A DNA stretch of 64,000 bases from Mycolicibacterium komanii (GCF_001050035.1 NZ_CVTA01000002.1:62001-126000), one strand, 5' to 3'. Shown: positions 1 to 9,739, numbered from the stretch's first letter. A program made the numbers and translations. Notes: generated from the letters alone by a model not told the origin.

Positions 1-716
1 ACCAGCAGCGCGAGGCACACCGCGAGCACGCTGCCCAGGATCAGGGTCACGTTGTCCTGCAGCTTGTATCCGGTGTCGATGAGGATGCCCAGCCCGCCGG
101 CATTGACGAGGAACGACAGCGTTGCGGTCCCCACCGCGAGCACGAGCGAGGTGCGCAGGCCGGCCAGGATGTACGGAATGGCCAGCGGCAGCTCCACCCG
201 CGTCAGCACCGATCGCCGCGACATGCCCTGCCCCAGACCGGCGTCCACCAGCGAGCGGTCCACCTGGTTGATGCCGAGGATGGTGCTGGCCAGCACCGGC
301 AGCAGCGAATACAGCGCGATCGGCAGGACGCCGATCCAGAAGCCCGTCCTGCCGGTCCACAAGAACAGCAGGACCAGCAGGCCGATGGCGGGCGCCGCCT
401 GGCCGATGTTGGCCACCCCCATGAAGAAGGGGCGCAACATCTTCGCGCCGGGACGTGTGACCAGCACGCCGAGCGGTACCCCGATCAACAGCACGATCGC
501 GGTGACAGCAATGGTGATCAGCAGGTGCTGCCAGATCAGCGTGGCGATGTTGCCGGGGTTGATGTTCTCCTGCTGAGTGGCGGTGAGGTCGCGGTTGAAC
601 GCCCAGAACACCACGGCCGCAGCGACGATCAGCACCGCGATGGGTTGAATGAGCAGTCGCCTGCGTTCGCCGGGGTTGGCGCGCGTCGACTGGGCGGAGT
701 CCGCGACCGCGGTCAC
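1..716 (-). CDS. OpuC/ProU-type ABC transporter permease (C-terminus beyond window edge)
   Basis: Inner-membrane permease of a compatible-solute (glycine betaine/choline/carnitine type) importer. About 238 residues are visible. After a short cytoplasmic N-terminus there are hydrophobic segments near residues 20-40 and 75-100 and a binding-protein-dependent permease core with the EAA-like loop (VDAGLGQGMS). The start is taken as GTG at 716, which overlaps the stop of the upstream ATPase gene in a GTGA arrangement, so the two are probably translationally coupled. It is the third gene of a leftward operon (permease, ATPase, permease); a substrate-binding protein gene would be expected just outside the window. 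The substrate is inferred from family resemblance only. Confidence 0.8.
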   Translation of the reverse strand, partial: MTAVADSAQSTRANPGERRRLLIQPIAVLIVAAAVVFWAFNRDLTATQQENINPGNIATLIWQHLLITIAVTAIVLLIGVPLGVLVTRPGAKMLRPFFMGVANIGQAAPAIGLLVLLFLWTGRTGFWIGVLPIALYSLLPVLASTILGINQVDRSLVDAGLGQGMSRRSVLTRVELPLAIPYILAGLRTSLVLAVGTATLSFLVNAGGLGILIDTGYKLQDNVTLILGSVLAVCLALL

Positions 717-1900
717 GGTTGTCCGTCCGCGCTGGCCTCCGCCGAGGCCCGCAGCCAGGTGATCGTGTCAATCAGCGTGTCGAGCGTGACGACGCCGGCG
801 TACCGGCTGCCGGGTCCGGCCACGACGGCCGACGCATGCTGTTGGGCGAGGATCGCTTCCAGGGCGTCTTCGAGCGTCGACTGGGTGCTGACGACGTCGA
901 GCGGTTCGACGGCGTCGGCGAGCGCGGCCGCGTGGCCGAGCTTGCTCTCGCGCACCCAGCTGACAGGCCGCTCTCGTTCGTCGAGCACGACGACCCAATC
1001 GAACTCACTGCCCGCCAGCGCCTTTCGGACATCGTCGATCGAATCACTCTGGTGCACAGCCGGATGCGGCCGCAGCTCCACGTCCTTGATGCGCATCAGG
1101 CCCAGTTGGCGCAGTGACGCGCCGGAGCCGACGAAGCCGGCGACGGTGTCATCGGCGGGGCTGGCCAGGATGTTCTGCGGCGTGTCGTACTGCAGGACCT
1201 TGGATTGGTTGCCCAGCACCGTGATCCGGTCGCCGAGCTTGACGGCCTCACCGAAGTCGTGGGTGACGAAGACGATCGTCTTGCGCAGTTCGCCCTGTAA
1301 GCGCAGCAGTTCGTCCTGCAGAGTGCTGCGGGTGATCGGATCGACGGCGCCGAACGGTTCGTCCATCAATAGGACCGGTGGGTCGGCGGCCAGCGCTCGC
1401 GCAACGCCCACGCGTTGCTGCTGCCCGCCCGACAGTTGGCGCGGATACCGCTCGGCGTACTGACCCGGCTCCAGGCCGACCATGTCGAGCAGTTCGTCGA
1501 CGCGGTCGACGATGCGCTTTCGGTCCCAGCGCAACAATCCCGGCACCAGGCCGACGTTCTGCCGGATCGTCATGTGTGGGAATAGCCCTGCCTGCTGGAT
1601 CGAGTACCCGATCGAGCGGCGAAGCTCGGTAGGCCGAATCGACAGGGCGTCGTTGTCGCCGATCATGATCGTGCCCGACGTCGGCTCGGACAGCCGGTTG
1701 ATCATCCGCATCATCGTGGTCTTCCCGCAGCCGGACGGGCCGACGAACACGACGATCTCGCCGGCCGGGATCTCCAGCGACACGTCGTCCACCGCCGGGC
1801 TGTCCGAGCCGGGATAGACCTTCGAGACGTGGTCCAGCACGATGCGGACCCCGGTGCTGCCGTTCGAGCTGGTGTCCTCCGGCGCGATTTGAGTTGTCAT
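713..1900 (-). CDS. OpuCA/ProV-type ABC transporter ATP-binding protein with tandem CBS domains
   Basis: The ATPase (395 aa) powers the osmolyte importer made by the flanking permease genes. It shows Walker A GPSGCGKT at about residues 54-61, signature LSGGQQQR at about 156-163 and Walker B VLLMDE at about 176-181. The C-terminal 130 residues look like a pair of CBS domains, which in the OpuA/OpuC family sense ionic strength. The start is ATG at 1900, overlapping the upstream permease stop as ATGA. A longer in-frame reading reaches 2143, but that part is low-complexity Arg/Gly shadow of the neighbouring gene. Family assignment is strong; the exact solute is not determinable here. Confidence 0.9.
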   Translation of the reverse strand: MTTQIAPEDTSSNGSTGVRIVLDHVSKVYPGSDSPAVDDVSLEIPAGEIVVFVGPSGCGKTTMMRMINRLSEPTSGTIMIGDNDALSIRPTELRRSIGYSIQQAGLFPHMTIRQNVGLVPGLLRWDRKRIVDRVDELLDMVGLEPGQYAERYPRQLSGGQQQRVGVARALAADPPVLLMDEPFGAVDPITRSTLQDELLRLQGELRKTIVFVTHDFGEAVKLGDRITVLGNQSKVLQYDTPQNILASPADDTVAGFVGSGASLRQLGLMRIKDVELRPHPAVHQSDSIDDVRKALAGSEFDWVVVLDERERPVSWVRESKLGHAAALADAVEPLDVVSTQSTLEDALEAILAQQHASAVVAGPGSRYAGVVTLDTLIDTITWLRASAEASADGQP

Positions 1901-2544
1901 CGAATACCTTTCGACGTGGTGAGGCGGCCGATCAGGACGAGCACCGCATCGAGTGCGAGCGCGAGGACGACGATCAGCAGCGTCCCGGCCAGGGCCATCG
2001 GCACGGCCGTCGGGCTGCCCACGCGCGCCAGCCCGGTGAAGATCAGGTTGCCCAGTCCCGGTCCCTTGACGTAGGCGGCGATCGCCAGCACGCCCATCGA
2101 CATCTGCGTGCTGATCCGCATGGCGGACAGGATCGACGGCCACACCAGCCGCAGTTCGACGCGGGCCAGGGTGTCGAGCCGGCTCATCCCGATACCCCGC
2201 GCGGCGTCGGTGAGCGCGGGATCGACCCCGTTGAGCCCGACGATCGTGTTACGCACGATCGGCAGCAGTGAGTACAGCACCAGCGCAGCGACACTGGGCA
2301 CCACTCCGAGCCCGAACAGCGGGATCAGCAAGCCGAGCAGAGCGAACGCGGGGACCGTCAGGATCACACTGGATGTCGCGGTCGCGAGGTTGGCGGCCGT
2401 CGGGTTGCGGTAGGTCAGCACCCCGACCACCACCCCGACGATCGTCGCGATGAGCACGCTCTGGACGACGGCGCTGACGTGTTGATAGGAGTCGAACGCC
2501 AGCTGCGCTTGGTGGGCGGTGATGTAGTCCCACAGTCCCCTCAC
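1897..2544 (-). CDS. OpuC/ProU-type ABC transporter permease
   Basis: A 215-residue membrane permease, first gene of the osmolyte-importer operon. It has about five or six hydrophobic segments and the conserved loop around [17 protein letters not shown] that contacts the ATPase. Its length fits the small OpuCB/OpuCD permeases. The start is GTG at 2544; the stop overlaps the ATPase start (ATGA at 1897-1900). It diverges from the dioxygenase gene at 2680, leaving about 135 bases for two promoters; I see no convincing regulator site there. The two permeases of the operon are related but not identical, as in heterodimeric OpuC systems. Confidence 0.85.
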   Translation of the reverse strand: MRGLWDYITAHQAQLAFDSYQHVSAVVQSVLIATIVGVVVGVLTYRNPTAANLATATSSVILTVPAFALLGLLIPLFGLGVVPSVAALVLYSLLPIVRNTIVGLNGVDPALTDAARGIGMSRLDTLARVELRLVWPSILSAMRISTQMSMGVLAIAAYVKGPGLGNLIFTGLARVGSPTAVPMALAGTLLIVVLALALDAVLVLIGRLTTSKGIR

Positions 2545-2679
2545 GGCGGTCAGCTACCCGATCTTGATCCAACCGAAACACCGGCCCGTTCGATTCGCGC
2601 TGAGTCGAACGATTGTCAACGCAAGGTCCGGCGGCGAACGTGGTCAGCAGGTTTCACGCATCATCTGGAGGTTGCTCAC

Positions 2680-3618
2680 GTGCCGTCATCGCTGCGGGTG
2701 GTAAAGCTCGGCGCAAACATCGGCGCCCGGATCGAGGGCATCGACCTCAGCGCGGGCGTCGACGCGGACACCGCGTCGGCGATCAATGCGGCCCTGCTCG
2801 AACACAAGGTGGTCTTCTTCCGCGACCAGCACCGTCTGGACGACGACGGTCAGCTCGCCTTCGCCCAAGCGTTGGGCACGCCGACGACCGCGCACCCGAC
2901 CGTGACCTCGCGCGGTGAACGGTTCCTGCCCATCGATTCCCGCTACGACAAGGCCAACAGCTGGCACACCGACGTGACGTTCGTCGACCGGATCCCGAAG
3001 GCGTCGATCCTGCGGGCCATCACCCTGCCCCCGTACGGTGGCACGACGACGTGGGCGTCCACCGAAGCCGCCTACGACCGTCTTCCGCCGCCGCTGCGCA
3101 CGCTGGCCGAGAATCTGTGGGCCGTGCACACCAACCAGTACGACTACGCCACCCTGCACGACGAGCCCGACGCGTCGCTGACCTCCGAGCAGCGCTCGTA
3201 CCGCGACGAATTCGTCTCCGACTACTACGAAACCGAGCATCCGGTGGTGCGCGTGCACCCGGAGACCGGTAACCGGGTGCTGCTGCTCGGCCACTTCGTC
3301 AAAAAGTTCGTCGGGCTCCGATCGACCGAGTCGGCCGCCCTGTTCAACCTGTTCCAGGAACGAATCACCAAGCTGGAGAACACGATTCGGTGGAGCTGGC
3401 AGCTCGGCGACGTCGCGCTGTGGGACAACCGCGCCACCCAGCACTACGCCGTCGCCGACTACGACGACCAGTACCGCCGACTCAACCGCATCACGCTGGC
3501 CGGGGATATTCCCGTCGACGTCTACGGCCGGCAGAGCCGCGTCGTGGCGGGTGACGCCTCGGCGTACTCGGCGGTGGTCAGTGTCGGAACCACGCAGACC
3601 GAGGCACTGGCCAGTTGA
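2680..3618 (+). CDS. TauD/TfdA-family alpha-ketoglutarate-dependent dioxygenase (Rv3406-like)
   Basis: Fe(II)/2-oxoglutarate dioxygenase of 312 aa, close in sequence to mycobacterial Rv3406, a sulfate-ester dioxygenase that releases sulfate from alkyl sulfates. The facial triad is visible: HTD (His96, Asp98) in SWHTDVTF and a distal His near residue 255 in ATQHYAV, followed by an Arg near 270 for 2-oxoglutarate. The start is placed at GTG 2680 because a GGAGG ribosome site ends at 2671 and homologues begin at this point; an open reading frame continues upstream without similarity. The substrate (alkyl sulfate or taurine-like sulfonate) is inferred. Confidence 0.88.
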   Translation: MPSSLRVVKLGANIGARIEGIDLSAGVDADTASAINAALLEHKVVFFRDQHRLDDDGQLAFAQALGTPTTAHPTVTSRGERFLPIDSRYDKANSWHTDVTFVDRIPKASILRAITLPPYGGTTTWASTEAAYDRLPPPLRTLAENLWAVHTNQYDYATLHDEPDASLTSEQRSYRDEFVSDYYETEHPVVRVHPETGNRVLLLGHFVKKFVGLRSTESAALFNLFQERITKLENTIRWSWQLGDVALWDNRATQHYAVADYDDQYRRLNRITLAGDIPVDVYGRQSRVVAGDASAYSAVVSVGTTQTEALAS

Positions 3619-3786
3619 TCACAACCGGTCGAGCTCGCGAGACAGCAACGCGTTTTCGAGATAGGTGAACCGCCGGGGGTAGTGCCTGTGCTCCGGTCCG
3701 CGGTGGCTGTGCCAGAGGCCGCGCACCGCGATCGTCGGCACCGGTCGTGGTGTCGGCTGGGGCCTGGTCGTAATCAGTTCGGTCAT
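3619..3786 (-). CDS. Unrecognised 55-residue ORF, convergent with the dioxygenase gene
   Basis: A short reading frame (55 aa) running from ATG 3786 to a TGA that directly abuts the dioxygenase stop. Support for coding: a GGGAG ribosome site six bases before the ATG and mostly G/C third positions. The product is basic and rich in His, Arg and Pro, with a segment HRGPEHRHYPRRFTYLENAL and no membrane segment or cysteine. It diverges from cobG. I recognise no family. It could be a genuine conserved small protein or a chance ORF in high-GC DNA. Confidence 0.5.
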   Translation of the reverse strand: MTELITTRPQPTPRPVPTIAVRGLWHSHRGPEHRHYPRRFTYLENALLSRELDRL

Positions 3787-3918
3787 GACGATCTCCCACC
3801 GTGCTCGCTCGGTCCGCCTCGGACCTGGATGTTCCGGACGCTACGAGCGCCGAGCCGGCACCACACGCGTAGCGCACTACCTGTGTTCGGACCCCGCACC
3901 CGCGACTACCGTGAACCC

Positions 3919-5034
3919 GTGGCCAGGACCCGCGACCAGGACGCTTGCCCCGGCGCGCTGCAAGTGCATCGGGCCGCCGACGGTGCGCTGGCGCGTATGC
4001 GGCTGCCGGGTGGGCTCATCACCGCGCCGCAGTTGCAGGCGCTGGCGCGCGCGGCCATCGACTGGGGTGCGGGCACGCTGGAGCTGACCTCGAGGGGCAA
4101 TCTGCAGCTTCGGGGCGTCACCGATACGGCGGCGGTCGCCGAGGCCGCGGCGGCGGCCGGTCTGCTGCCCTCGCCGACCCACGAACGCGTACGCAATATC
4201 GTCGCCTCACCGCTCTCGGGCCGAGTGGGGCTGACCACCGACATCCGCGGGCTGGTCACCGACCTCGACGAAGCCATCCGGGCCGACCCGGAGCTGGCCG
4301 CTCTGCCCGGCCGGTTCATGTTCGGCATCGACGACGGCCGCGGCGACATCTCCGGACTCGGCCCCGACGTCGGCGAGCATTTCGACGGTGAGGCGGCCAC
4401 GCTGCTGCTGGCGGGTCGCGACACCGGTGTGCGGCTGCCGGAGAGCCTGGCGGTGCCGACGATGGTGGCCGTGGCCCGGCGATTCGCCGCCGAGCGCGGG
4501 AAGGCCTGGCGGGTCAGGGAACTCGACGATGTCGGCCCGCTGCTCGTCGGGCTGACCCCGTCCGAGGCGCCGGGTACGACGTGGCCGGCGGTCACCCGGC
4601 CGCCCGTCGGATGGCTCGAACAGCACGACGGCCGCATCGCGCTGGGTGCCGCGGTTCCGCTGGGCGTGCTGCCCGCCGGGACCGCCGAGTTCCTCGCCGC
4701 GATCGAGGCGCCGATGGCGATCACGCCGTGGCGCTCAGTGCTCGTGTTCGACCTCGCCGAGGACGTCGCCGATGTCGCGCTGCGCGTGCTCGCGCCGCTG
4801 GGCCTGGTGTTCGACGAGAACTCGCCGTGGTTGTCGATCAGCGCGTGCACCGGCAGGCCCGGTTGTGAGCACTCGCTGGCCGACGTCCGCGCGGACGCCG
4901 CCGCTGCCGTCGACGACCCGGCCGCTGGCCACCGCCACTTCGTCGGATGCGAGCGGGCCTGCGGTAGCCCGCCCTCCGGTGAGGTGCTGGTGGCAACCGG
5001 AGACGGATACCGGACGCGCGGCGCGCACCCGTAG
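3919..5034 (+). CDS. cobG: Precorrin-3B synthase
   Basis: CobG (371 aa) is the oxygen-dependent ring-contraction enzyme of aerobic cobalamin synthesis, converting precorrin-3A to precorrin-3B. It has the nitrite/sulfite reductase half-domain layout. The Fe-S/siroheme-type cysteine pattern CTGRPGC and CERACGSP near the C-terminus is visible, though CobG binds no siroheme itself. The start is GTG 3919, giving the segment ARTRDQDACPGALQVHRAAD expected of mycobacterial CobG; upstream in-frame sequence is not family-like. cobH follows after nine bases, so cobG-cobH-cobIJ form an operon. No cobalamin riboswitch was recognised upstream. Confidence 0.93.
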   Translation: MARTRDQDACPGALQVHRAADGALARMRLPGGLITAPQLQALARAAIDWGAGTLELTSRGNLQLRGVTDTAAVAEAAAAAGLLPSPTHERVRNIVASPLSGRVGLTTDIRGLVTDLDEAIRADPELAALPGRFMFGIDDGRGDISGLGPDVGEHFDGEAATLLLAGRDTGVRLPESLAVPTMVAVARRFAAERGKAWRVRELDDVGPLLVGLTPSEAPGTTWPAVTRPPVGWLEQHDGRIALGAAVPLGVLPAGTAEFLAAIEAPMAITPWRSVLVFDLAEDVADVALRVLAPLGLVFDENSPWLSISACTGRPGCEHSLADVRADAAAAVDDPAAGHRHFVGCERACGSPPSGEVLVATGDGYRTRGAHP

Positions 5035-5043
5035 GGTGATCGC

Positions 5044-5670
5044 GTGCTCGACTACATCCGCGATGCCGGGGAGATCTACCGGCAGTCGTTCGCGACCATT
5101 CGCGACGAGGCGGACCTGGCGCGATTCCCCGAGGACGTGGCCCGGGTCGTCGTGCGGTTGATCCACACCTGCGGCCAGATCGACGTCGCCGACCACGTCG
5201 CGTACAGCGACGACGTCGTCGCCACTACGCACGCTGCGCTGACGGCCGGCGCCCCGATCCTGTGTGATTCGTCGATGGTGGCCGCCGGGATCACCAGGTC
5301 GCGCCTGCCCGCCGACAACGAGGTGGTCTCGCTGGTGGCCGACCCCCGCGCCCCGGAACTCGCCGCCCGCCTGGGCACCACCCGCTCCGCGGCGGCCGTC
5401 GACCTGTGGGCGGACCGGCTCGGCGGCGCGGTGCTGGCGATCGGCAACGCGCCGACCGCGTTGTTCCGGCTGCTCGAGCTCGTCGACGACGGCGCGCCGA
5501 CTCCCGCGGCGGTGCTCGGCGGTCCCGTCGGCTTCGTCGGCTCGGCCCAGTCCAAGCAGGAACTCATCGACCGGCCCCGGGGGATGTCCTTTCTCGTGGT
5601 GACGGGTCGTCGCGGCGGCAGCGCGATGGCCGCCGCGGCCGTCAACGCGATTGCCAGTGACCGCGAATGA
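5044..5670 (+). CDS. cobH: Precorrin-8X methylmutase
   Basis: CobH (208 aa) moves the C-11 methyl group to C-12, turning precorrin-8X into hydrogenobyrinate. The active-site His lies in [10 protein letters not shown] (His41), followed by the conserved DSSMVAAGI segment that lines the substrate pocket. It starts with GTG nine bases after cobG and ends overlapping the cobIJ start (ATGA at 5667-5670), which implies translational coupling. Its length is typical of the family. Confidence 0.93.
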   Translation: MLDYIRDAGEIYRQSFATIRDEADLARFPEDVARVVVRLIHTCGQIDVADHVAYSDDVVATTHAALTAGAPILCDSSMVAAGITRSRLPADNEVVSLVADPRAPELAARLGTTRSAAAVDLWADRLGGAVLAIGNAPTALFRLLELVDDGAPTPAAVLGGPVGFVGSAQSKQELIDRPRGMSFLVVTGRRGGSAMAAAAVNAIASDRE

Positions 5671-7139
5671 GCGCGACGCGAGGAACGCTCTGGGGCGTCG
5701 GGCTGGGGCCCGGCGACCCCGAACTGGTCACGGTCAAGGCCGCGCGGGTGATCCGCGAGGCCGACGTCGTGGCCTACCACAGCGCCAGGCACGGCAAGAG
5801 CATCGCGCGCGGTATCGCGGAGCCGTATCTGCGGCCCGCTCAGATCGAGGAGCACCTGGTCTACCCGGTTACCACCGAGACCACCGACCATCCCGGTGGC
5901 TACGCCGGTGCGATGGAGGACTTCTACCGCGAGGCCGCCGACCGCATCGCCGTCCACCTGGAGGCCGGCCGCAACGTGGCGCTGCTCGCCGAGGGTGACC
6001 CGCTGTTCTACAGCTCCTACATGCACATGCACACGCGGCTCACCGAACGGTTCGACGCGGTGATCGTGCCGGGGGTGACGTCGGTGAGCGCCGCGTCGGC
6101 GGCGGTGGCCACTCCCCTGGTCCAGGGCGACGAGGTGCTGACGATCCTGCCGGGCACGCTGCCCGCCGACGAGCTTCAACGTCGGCTCTCCGACACCGAC
6201 GCGGCGGTGATGCTCAAGCTTGGGCGCTCGTATCCGGCTGTGCGCGAGGCGCTCTCGGCGGCCGGTCGGTTGGACGACGCCTTCTATGTCGAGCGGGCCA
6301 GCACACCGCAGCAGCGGGTGCTCGGCGCCGGCGAGGTCGACGACACCACCGTCCCGTATTTCTCGCTCGCGATGCTGCCGGGCCGTCGCGACCGGGACGC
6401 GGTGACCGGCAGCGTCGCGGTGGTCGGGCTCGGTCCGGGCAGCACCGATTGGATGACCCCGCAGTGCCGTCGTGAACTCGCCGCGGCCACCGACCTCATC
6501 GGTTACGGGCCCTACCTCGACCGGGTCGGCAACCGCGCCGGTCAACGCAAGCACCCCAGTGACAACACCGACGAACCCGCCCGCGCCCGATTGGCCTGCA
6601 CGCTCGCCGAACAGGGCCGCGCCGTCGCGGTGGTGTCCTCCGGCGACCCGGGCGTGTTCGCGATGGCGACCGCGGTGCTCGAAGAAGCCAAGCAGTGGCC
6701 GGGTGTCTCGGTGCGGGTGATCCCCGCGATGACCGCCGCGCAGGCCGTCGCCAGCCGGGTCGGCGCGCCGCTGGGACACGACTACGCCGTGATCTCGCTG
6801 TCGGACCGGCTCAAGCCGTGGGACGTGATCGCCGCGCGGTTGGCCGCCGCCGCGCAGGCCGATCTGGTGCTGGCCATCTACAACCCGGCATCGAAGACCC
6901 GCAGATGGCAGGTCGGCGCAATGCGCGATCTGCTGCTCGAACACCGCGATCCCGGCACTCCGGTGGTGATCGGCCGCGACGTGTCCGGACCCCGTGAGGA
7001 GGTCACGGTGGTGCGTCTGGCCGACCTCGACCCCGCCGACGTCGACATGCGCTGCCTGCTGATCATCGGCTCGTCGCAGACCCAGTGGTACACCGACGAC
7101 GGCGACCGGGTGTTCACCCCGCGGCGCTACCCCCAGTAG
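5667..7139 (+). CDS. cobIJ: Fused precorrin-2 C20-methyltransferase / precorrin-3B C17-methyltransferase
   Basis: A 490-residue natural fusion of two SAM-dependent tetrapyrrole methyltransferases, as in other mycobacteria. The N-terminal half (about residues 1-240) is CobI, with [14 protein letters not shown] at the start and [15 protein letters not shown]. The C-terminal half (about 250-490) is CobJ, with [14 protein letters not shown] and [12 protein letters not shown]. It performs two steps on either side of the CobG reaction, so fusion places consecutive intermediates on one protein. The ATG overlaps the cobH stop. A half copy of a palindromic repeat lies 14 bases past the stop. Confidence 0.93.
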   Translation: MSATRGTLWGVGLGPGDPELVTVKAARVIREADVVAYHSARHGKSIARGIAEPYLRPAQIEEHLVYPVTTETTDHPGGYAGAMEDFYREAADRIAVHLEAGRNVALLAEGDPLFYSSYMHMHTRLTERFDAVIVPGVTSVSAASAAVATPLVQGDEVLTILPGTLPADELQRRLSDTDAAVMLKLGRSYPAVREALSAAGRLDDAFYVERASTPQQRVLGAGEVDDTTVPYFSLAMLPGRRDRDAVTGSVAVVGLGPGSTDWMTPQCRRELAAATDLIGYGPYLDRVGNRAGQRKHPSDNTDEPARARLACTLAEQGRAVAVVSSGDPGVFAMATAVLEEAKQWPGVSVRVIPAMTAAQAVASRVGAPLGHDYAVISLSDRLKPWDVIAARLAAAAQADLVLAIYNPASKTRRWQVGAMRDLLLEHRDPGTPVVIGRDVSGPREEVTVVRLADLDPADVDMRCLLIIGSSQTQWYTDDGDRVFTPRRYPQ

Positions 7140-7152
7140 TGCCGGACGCGGG

Positions 7153-7176
7153 TTTCGTACGAGGCTGAGCGCTCGC
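7153..7176. repeat. Half copy of the palindromic repeat found around the DUF559 gene
   Basis: The segment TTTCGTACGAGGCTGAGCGC followed by TCGCG closely matches one arm (reverse complement of the left arm) of the long palindrome at 21213-21269, sharing the GAGGCTGAGCGCTCG-type core with about two differences. No second arm is present here. It sits between the cobIJ stop and the next gene. Confidence 0.55.
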
Positions 7177-7204
7177 GACTGTCGAGGGTGTTAATGTCCG
7201 GCGC

Positions 7205-8275
7205 GTGACATCCGTTCTCGCCATTCCACGTGGGCCCGAAGATGTAACGCCGGCGTGGCTGGGATCAGTGCTGCGGACCGAGGTCGACACCGTCGAGGTG
7301 ACGCCGATCGGGACGGGCCAGACCGGCGCAACGTACCGCGTGGCGGCGACGTACGGCGGAGCCACGGACCTGCCCGCGTCCTTCGCGATCAAGCTGTCCG
7401 CCCAGGACGACGCGGTGCGCGAACGGGTGGCGCTCGGTTACCGGTCCGAGGTCGAGTTCTACTCGCTGATCGCCGACCGGATGCGAATCCCGGTCCCGCG
7501 CAGCTACTACCAGAACATCTCCGACGACGGCGCCGACGTCGTGCTGCTGCTCGCCGACATGGCGCCCGCGGTGCAGGGTGACCAGATCGCCGGCTGCAGT
7601 CCGACAGAGGCCCGGTTGGCCGTCGAGGCGCTGGCCGGGCTGCACGGCCCGAGCTGGTGTGCGCCCGAGTGGATGGACCTGTCCGCGATCGTCATGCCCA
7701 AGCCCGGCGACGCCGAGGCCGCCAAGGGCATGGGCGACGTCTGCAGGATGGCCGGCGACATCGTCATCGACCGGCTGGGTTCGTCGATCAGCCCCGAGGA
7801 CCAGGAAACCCTGTCCGCCGCAATGGCTTCGGTGACGGACTGGCTGATGGCCGAACCAGGCCGTTACGCGCTGATGCACGGCGACTACCGGCTGGACAAC
7901 ATGCTGTTCGATCCGGATCGCACCCGCATCACCGTGGTGGACTGGCAGACCATCGGCATCGGACTGCCGGGCCGCGACCTTGCGTACTTCACCGCGACGA
8001 GCCTCGAACCCGCGGTGCGCACCGAGATCGAACGCGACCTGGTCGAGCGCTACCACCGCGCGCTGATCGGTTACGGCGTCGAGGATTACGACTTCGACAC
8101 CTGTTGGAACGACTACCGACTCGGTCTGGTGCAGGCGCCGTTGCTGGTCGCGCTGGGCACGGCCTTCGCCTCGACCACCGAACGCGGCGACGAGATGATG
8201 CTCGTCATGTTGAGCCGCGGTTGCCAGGCCATCCGCGAACTCGGGACCCTCGAGCTCATCGCGTCCTATCGGTGA
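7205..8275 (+). CDS. Aminoglycoside-phosphotransferase-fold kinase (EcKinase/APH-like)
   Basis: A 356-residue protein of the protein-kinase-like APH superfamily. The catalytic loop HGDYRLDNMLFD (His225, Asp227) and the metal-binding VVDWQTIG (Asp246) are present, with an N-terminal ATP-lobe motif TGQTGATYRV. Family members phosphorylate small molecules; the substrate here is unknown and there is no sign of true antibiotic resistance specificity. Start GTG 7205, 65 bases after cobIJ, possibly under its own promoter. Its last 20 bases overlap the end of cobK on the other strand, an unusual convergent overlap. Confidence 0.8.
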   Translation: MTSVLAIPRGPEDVTPAWLGSVLRTEVDTVEVTPIGTGQTGATYRVAATYGGATDLPASFAIKLSAQDDAVRERVALGYRSEVEFYSLIADRMRIPVPRSYYQNISDDGADVVLLLADMAPAVQGDQIAGCSPTEARLAVEALAGLHGPSWCAPEWMDLSAIVMPKPGDAEAAKGMGDVCRMAGDIVIDRLGSSISPEDQETLSAAMASVTDWLMAEPGRYALMHGDYRLDNMLFDPDRTRITVVDWQTIGIGLPGRDLAYFTATSLEPAVRTEIERDLVERYHRALIGYGVEDYDFDTCWNDYRLGLVQAPLLVALGTAFASTTERGDEMMLVMLSRGCQAIRELGTLELIASYR

Positions 8276-8984
8276 CCCAGTCGACCGCCTCCTCCACCGA
8301 TTCGACTGTCGCCACCCCGGTCGGCAGCGGTGGGCGGTCCACCATCACCACCGCGACGTCCAGCTCCGTCGCCGCGTCGAGCTTAGGTCGCGTCATCGAA
8401 CCGCCGCTGTTCTTGGTGACCAGCGCGTCGATACGGTGCTCACGCAGCAGCGCCATTTCGTCGTCGTAGCGGTACGGGCCGCGCGACAGCACGACCTGAT
8501 GCCGTGACGGCAGATCCGCGGCGTCGGGCGGGGTGACCGCGCGGATCAGGAACCACGCGTCGACGTCTTTGAACGCCGCGGTGCCGGAGCGCCCAGTGGT
8601 GAGGAACACCCGTTGGTAACGCTGAGCGGCAACGGTTTTCGCGGCCTCGATGTCATCGGCGACGACGGTCGCGTCGCCGGACGGCCAGGCGGGCCGGGCC
8701 AGCACCAGGTGCGGCACCCCGAGCTCGGCGCATGCCGTCGCGGCGTGCGCGGTCATCGTCGCCGCATACGGGTGAGTGGCGTCGACGACGGCGTCCACGC
8801 GCTCGTCGCGCAACCACCGACGCAGGCCGTCGACCCCGCCGAAGCCGCCGATGCGCACCTCGCCGACCGGCAGGGCGGGGTCGGGCACCCGGCCTGCCAG
8901 CGAGCTGATCACCTCGACCTCGGGATGCAACCGCGCGGCGAGCGCACGGGCCTCCGATGTTCCGCCCAGCAACAGGATTCGCAT
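8256..8984 (-). CDS. cobK: Precorrin-6A reductase
   Basis: CobK (242 aa) is the NADPH-dependent reductase producing precorrin-6B. It begins with a nucleotide-binding segment ILLLGGTSEARAL and carries DATHPYAATMTAHA and TGRSGTAAF, typical of CobK/CbiJ. Start ATG 8984 overlaps the cobM stop by one base. It is the last gene of the leftward cobL-cobM-cobK operon and its 3' end overlaps the phosphotransferase-like gene. A longer reading frame to 9155 is not family-like. Confidence 0.93.
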   Translation of the reverse strand: MRILLLGGTSEARALAARLHPEVEVISSLAGRVPDPALPVGEVRIGGFGGVDGLRRWLRDERVDAVVDATHPYAATMTAHAATACAELGVPHLVLARPAWPSGDATVVADDIEAAKTVAAQRYQRVFLTTGRSGTAAFKDVDAWFLIRAVTPPDAADLPSRHQVVLSRGPYRYDDEMALLREHRIDALVTKNSGGSMTRPKLDAATELDVAVVMVDRPPLPTGVATVESVEEAVDWVTDRTR

Positions 8985-9739
8985 CAGTGCCGACCCCGGC
9001 GGACCCGTCCCGACGAGTACAGGTAGCTGTCGGCAAAGCCCTCGGCCCCCAGCACGTCGCCCACGACGATGACCGCGGTGCGCGTGATGCCCGCCGCCTT
9101 CGTCTGCTCGGCGAGATCGGCCAGCGTGCAACGCACCACCTGCTGTTGCGGCCATGACGCGAATGCGACTACCGCGCAGGGTGTTTCGGGTTGGTATCCG
9201 CCCACCAGCAACTCAGGGACGATCGCGTCGATCTGCGCAGCCGCCAGATGCAGCACCAGCGTGGCCCCCGGCGCCGATAGCGTCCGCAGGTCCTCGCCCG
9301 GCGGCATCGCGGTCGACAGCGTGGCCACCCGCGTCAGCGTGACCGACTGCGCGACACCCGGAACCGTCAACTCACGCCCCAGTGCGGCCGCGGCCGCGGC
9401 GAATGCCGGTACACCGGGCACGATCTCGTAGTCGACGCCGAGATCGTCGAGGCGACGGCACTGTTCGGCCAGCGCGCTGTAGATCGACGGGTCACCGGAA
9501 TGCAATCGCGCCACATCAAGCCCTGCGGCGTGCGCGGTGGTGAGCTCGTCGACGATCTGATCGAGCGTCAGCGGGCCGGTGTCGACAACGCGGGCGTCGG
9601 GCGAGCACAGCGCGAGCAGATCCTCGGGCATGATCGAACCGGCGTACAGGCACACCGGGCAGCGCTGCAGCAACCGCTGCCCGCGAACGGTGATCAGGTC
9701 GGCCGCTCCGGGACCCGCGCCGATGAAGTAGACGGTCAT
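8984..9739 (-). CDS. cobM: Precorrin-4 C11-methyltransferase
   Basis: CobM (251 aa) is a SAM-dependent tetrapyrrole methyltransferase that methylates C-11 of precorrin-4. Family marks are the N-terminal VYFIGAGPGAADLITVRG, YAGSIMPEDLLALC and the SAM-site LHSGDPSIYSAL. Start ATG 9739 overlaps the cobL stop in an ATGA, and its own stop touches the cobK start, so the three genes are tightly coupled. Length matches other CobM/CbiF proteins. Confidence 0.94.
   Translation of the reverse strand: MTVYFIGAGPGAADLITVRGQRLLQRCPVCLYAGSIMPEDLLALCSPDARVVDTGPLTLDQIVDELTTAHAAGLDVARLHSGDPSIYSALAEQCRRLDDLGVDYEIVPGVPAFAAAAAALGRELTVPGVAQSVTLTRVATLSTAMPPGEDLRTLSAPGATLVLHLAAAQIDAIVPELLVGGYQPETPCAVVAFASWPQQQVVRCTLADLAEQTKAAGITRTAVIVVGDVLGAEGFADSYLYSSGRVRRGRH

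Noticed and set aside
2586..2625. LexA-type SOS box between the transporter and dioxygenase genes
   Set aside because: TCGAAC is present, but the second half after four bases (GTCAAC) does not match the mycobacterial consensus.
3787..3918. Cobalamin riboswitch upstream of cobG
   Set aside because: No B12 box (GCCACTG-like) or recognisable core; the gap is also shared with a divergent ORF.
5076..6944. Minus-strand open frame of 622 codons opposite cobH and cobIJ
   Set aside because: Shadow of the cobalamin genes; low-complexity composition and no motif.
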